From the NCBI GenBank assembly GCA_020430675.1, contig JAGQJJ010000219.1, positions 1 through 6,768 of the forward strand: a stretch of 6,768 nucleotides of DNA, written 5' to 3'. Below the pieces are notes generated by a model. The model was given only the letters and a program-made list of their open reading frames with translations. It was not told the origin of the DNA and searched no databases. Position numbers and translations under genes: made by a program. Positions 6,016 to 6,768 of this stretch are shown here, one piece after another (position 1 is the stretch's first letter; each line of letters opens with the position of its first letter). This DNA is from Myxococcales bacterium. GTDB lineage: Bacteria > Myxococcota > Bradymonadia > UBA7976 > UBA1532.

Positions 6016-6119
6016 CACGCGGCCTTCCGTAGCAGGATTCGATCCATTCGTCGAAGATCCGATTGGTCGCGTTGGGCGCCTGTGATACGCCAGGGACCGA
6101 CCTGCGACCGGAGGCCGCC

Positions 6120-6768
6120 ATGAAGATCGTCCTCGCCACTCTCGCCTGCGCGGCAGCGCTGCTCGCCCAAGGCTGCGTGCACACGCCGCCGGCTTCCAAG
6201 CTGAACCTGGACTCGCCGCCGCCGCCGCCGGCGCGCAAGTCCGAGTGGGTTTTTGCCTCCGATCTGGAGAACGTGACCGCGGTGGCGACCAACGCCAAGG
6301 CGGTGTGGGCCATCGGCCCGAGCGGCGTGCTGCATTGGACGCGGCCGGGCGGCGCGGTCACCTTCGAGGAGGCCCGCGACGCGCCGCATGAAGACGCGAC
6401 CGCGATCGCGCTGGCCACCGACGGCACCGCTTATGTCGGCATGCGGGGCGGCATCGCGTGGAAGCCGCCGGGGCCCGACGGCCGTTGGCAGCGCTTGATC
6501 GTGCCGCCCCTCGACGCGGGCGTCACCGCGCTGGCGCCGCGCCGCGCCGGTGGCGTCTGGGTCGGCCTGACCCATGGCTTCGGCTGGATGCACGGCGGGC
6601 GGTTGCGCCTGCTCAACCGGACCTATTCCGTGCGTTCGCTGGCGGTCGACGACGCCGGCCGCGTCTGGGCGGCCACGGCGCGCTTCGGCCTGATCACGGT
6701 GATGGGCGACCGCATCCTCGAACACACGACGGTTGAAGGCATGTGCGCCAACGCGGTGCGCTCGGTCG
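6120..6768 (+). CDS. Beta-propeller lipoprotein, 3' truncated by window edge
   Basis: The first 216 residues of a lipoprotein are visible, and the frame is still open at the edge. The signal peptide MKIVLATLACAAALLAQGC ends in a relaxed lipobox (L-A-Q-G-C19), predicting lipidation of C19 and envelope anchoring. A short linker with five consecutive prolines encoded by CCG (33-37) leads into repeats of about 35-42 residues. These start near V52, A93, V135 and V171, with a fifth starting near 210. Each has a pattern like VRSLAVDDAGRVWAAT..GLI, which is the two-component regulator propeller (Reg_prop) consensus in form: a hydrophobic strand, D-x-x-G, then VW-x-x-T and Gly. Such blades usually form seven-bladed or double propellers for ligand or protein binding. 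Being a lipoprotein, it is unlikely to be a transmembrane kinase sensor, but the unseen C-terminus could add domains. The start is set by GGAGG (6110-6114), 5 nt before the ATG. It is divergent from the TPR gene. Confidence 0.82.
   Translation, partial: MKIVLATLACAAALLAQGCVHTPPASKLNLDSPPPPPARKSEWVFASDLENVTAVATNAKAVWAIGPSGVLHWTRPGGAVTFEEARDAPHEDATAIALATDGTAYVGMRGGIAWKPPGPDGRWQRLIVPPLDAGVTALAPRRAGGVWVGLTHGFGWMHGGRLRLLNRTYSVRSLAVDDAGRVWAATARFGLITVMGDRILEHTTVEGMCANAVRSV

Larger units (their letters stand above)
5940..6119. promoter_or_regulatory. Divergent promoter region of the TPR and lipoprotein genes
   Basis: These 180 bp separate two outward-reading genes for exported proteins and must hold at least part of both promoters. 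They are visibly less GC-rich than the genes, especially at 5985-6065. No confident -35/-10 pair is seen; TTGGTC at 6063-6068 is -35-like but lacks a well-spaced partner. The region includes the 13-nt palindrome at 6003-6015 and a short TTCG-T-CGAA palindrome near 6048-6056. Confidence 0.5.

Noticed and set aside
3882..6032. A 716-codon open frame on the plus strand opposite the TPR gene
   Set aside because: It is Gly/Arg/Ala/His-rich, shows no domain or hydrophobic pattern, and mirrors codon bias of the minus-strand gene. Long antisense frames are expected at this GC content.
6216..6230. Five tandem CCG triplets as a phase-variable repeat
   Set aside because: A change of whole triplets would only alter the number of prolines in a linker, and the tract is short and in a proline-rich segment, so switching is unlikely.
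6015..6725. Minus-strand open frames over the lipoprotein gene
   Set aside because: The plus strand has a binding site, lipobox signal peptide and repeating propeller blades; the opposite frames lack any of these.

Overview
This is a compact, very GC-rich chromosomal stretch in which third codon positions are nearly always G or C. It uses GTG and TTG starts as well as ATG. An ECF sigma factor/NrsF pair, a stand-alone PilZ effector, a propeller-type lipoprotein and a large TPR envelope protein together suggest a Gram-negative bacterium of the deltaproteobacterial/Myxococcota type. No rRNA or other taxonomic marker is present, so that assignment is an inference. I see no tRNA, rRNA, CRISPR array, insertion sequence, phage gene or attachment site.

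Layout from left to right. (1) At 1-552 (+) lies the 3' part of a membrane-anchored protein of unknown function, cut by the window edge. (2) At 531-1709 (-) lies an alanine racemase (alr) that ends tail-to-tail inside gene 1 with a 22-bp overlap. (3) A 233-bp divergent region (1710-1942) carries a perfect 13-bp inverted repeat with widely spaced arms. (4) At 1943-2611 (+) lies a two-domain PilZ protein, predicted to bind c-di-GMP. (5) On the minus strand and ending 6 bp from gene 4 is a coupled pair: an ECF sigma factor (3268-3843) and its NrsF/DUF1109-type membrane anti-sigma factor (2618-3268), joined by a TGATG overlap. (6) Upstream on the same strand, after a 113-bp gap, is an exported TPR/coiled-coil protein of 660 residues (3957-5939). 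(7) A 180-bp divergent region (5940-6119) contains a 13-nt palindrome. (8) At 6120-6768 (+) is a lipoprotein with beta-propeller repeats that runs off the right edge.

The common theme is the cell envelope and its signalling: D-alanine for peptidoglycan, a c-di-GMP effector, a membrane-sensed stress regulon switch, and two exported proteins transcribed away from each other. Only the sigma/anti-sigma pair is a clear functional unit. The divergent TPR and lipoprotein genes are a plausible second unit, but this rests on context alone. I found no convincing new defence, mobile or biosynthetic system. The most useful leads are the two palindromic elements, the divergent alanine racemase motifs, and the uncharacterised TPR/propeller gene pair.
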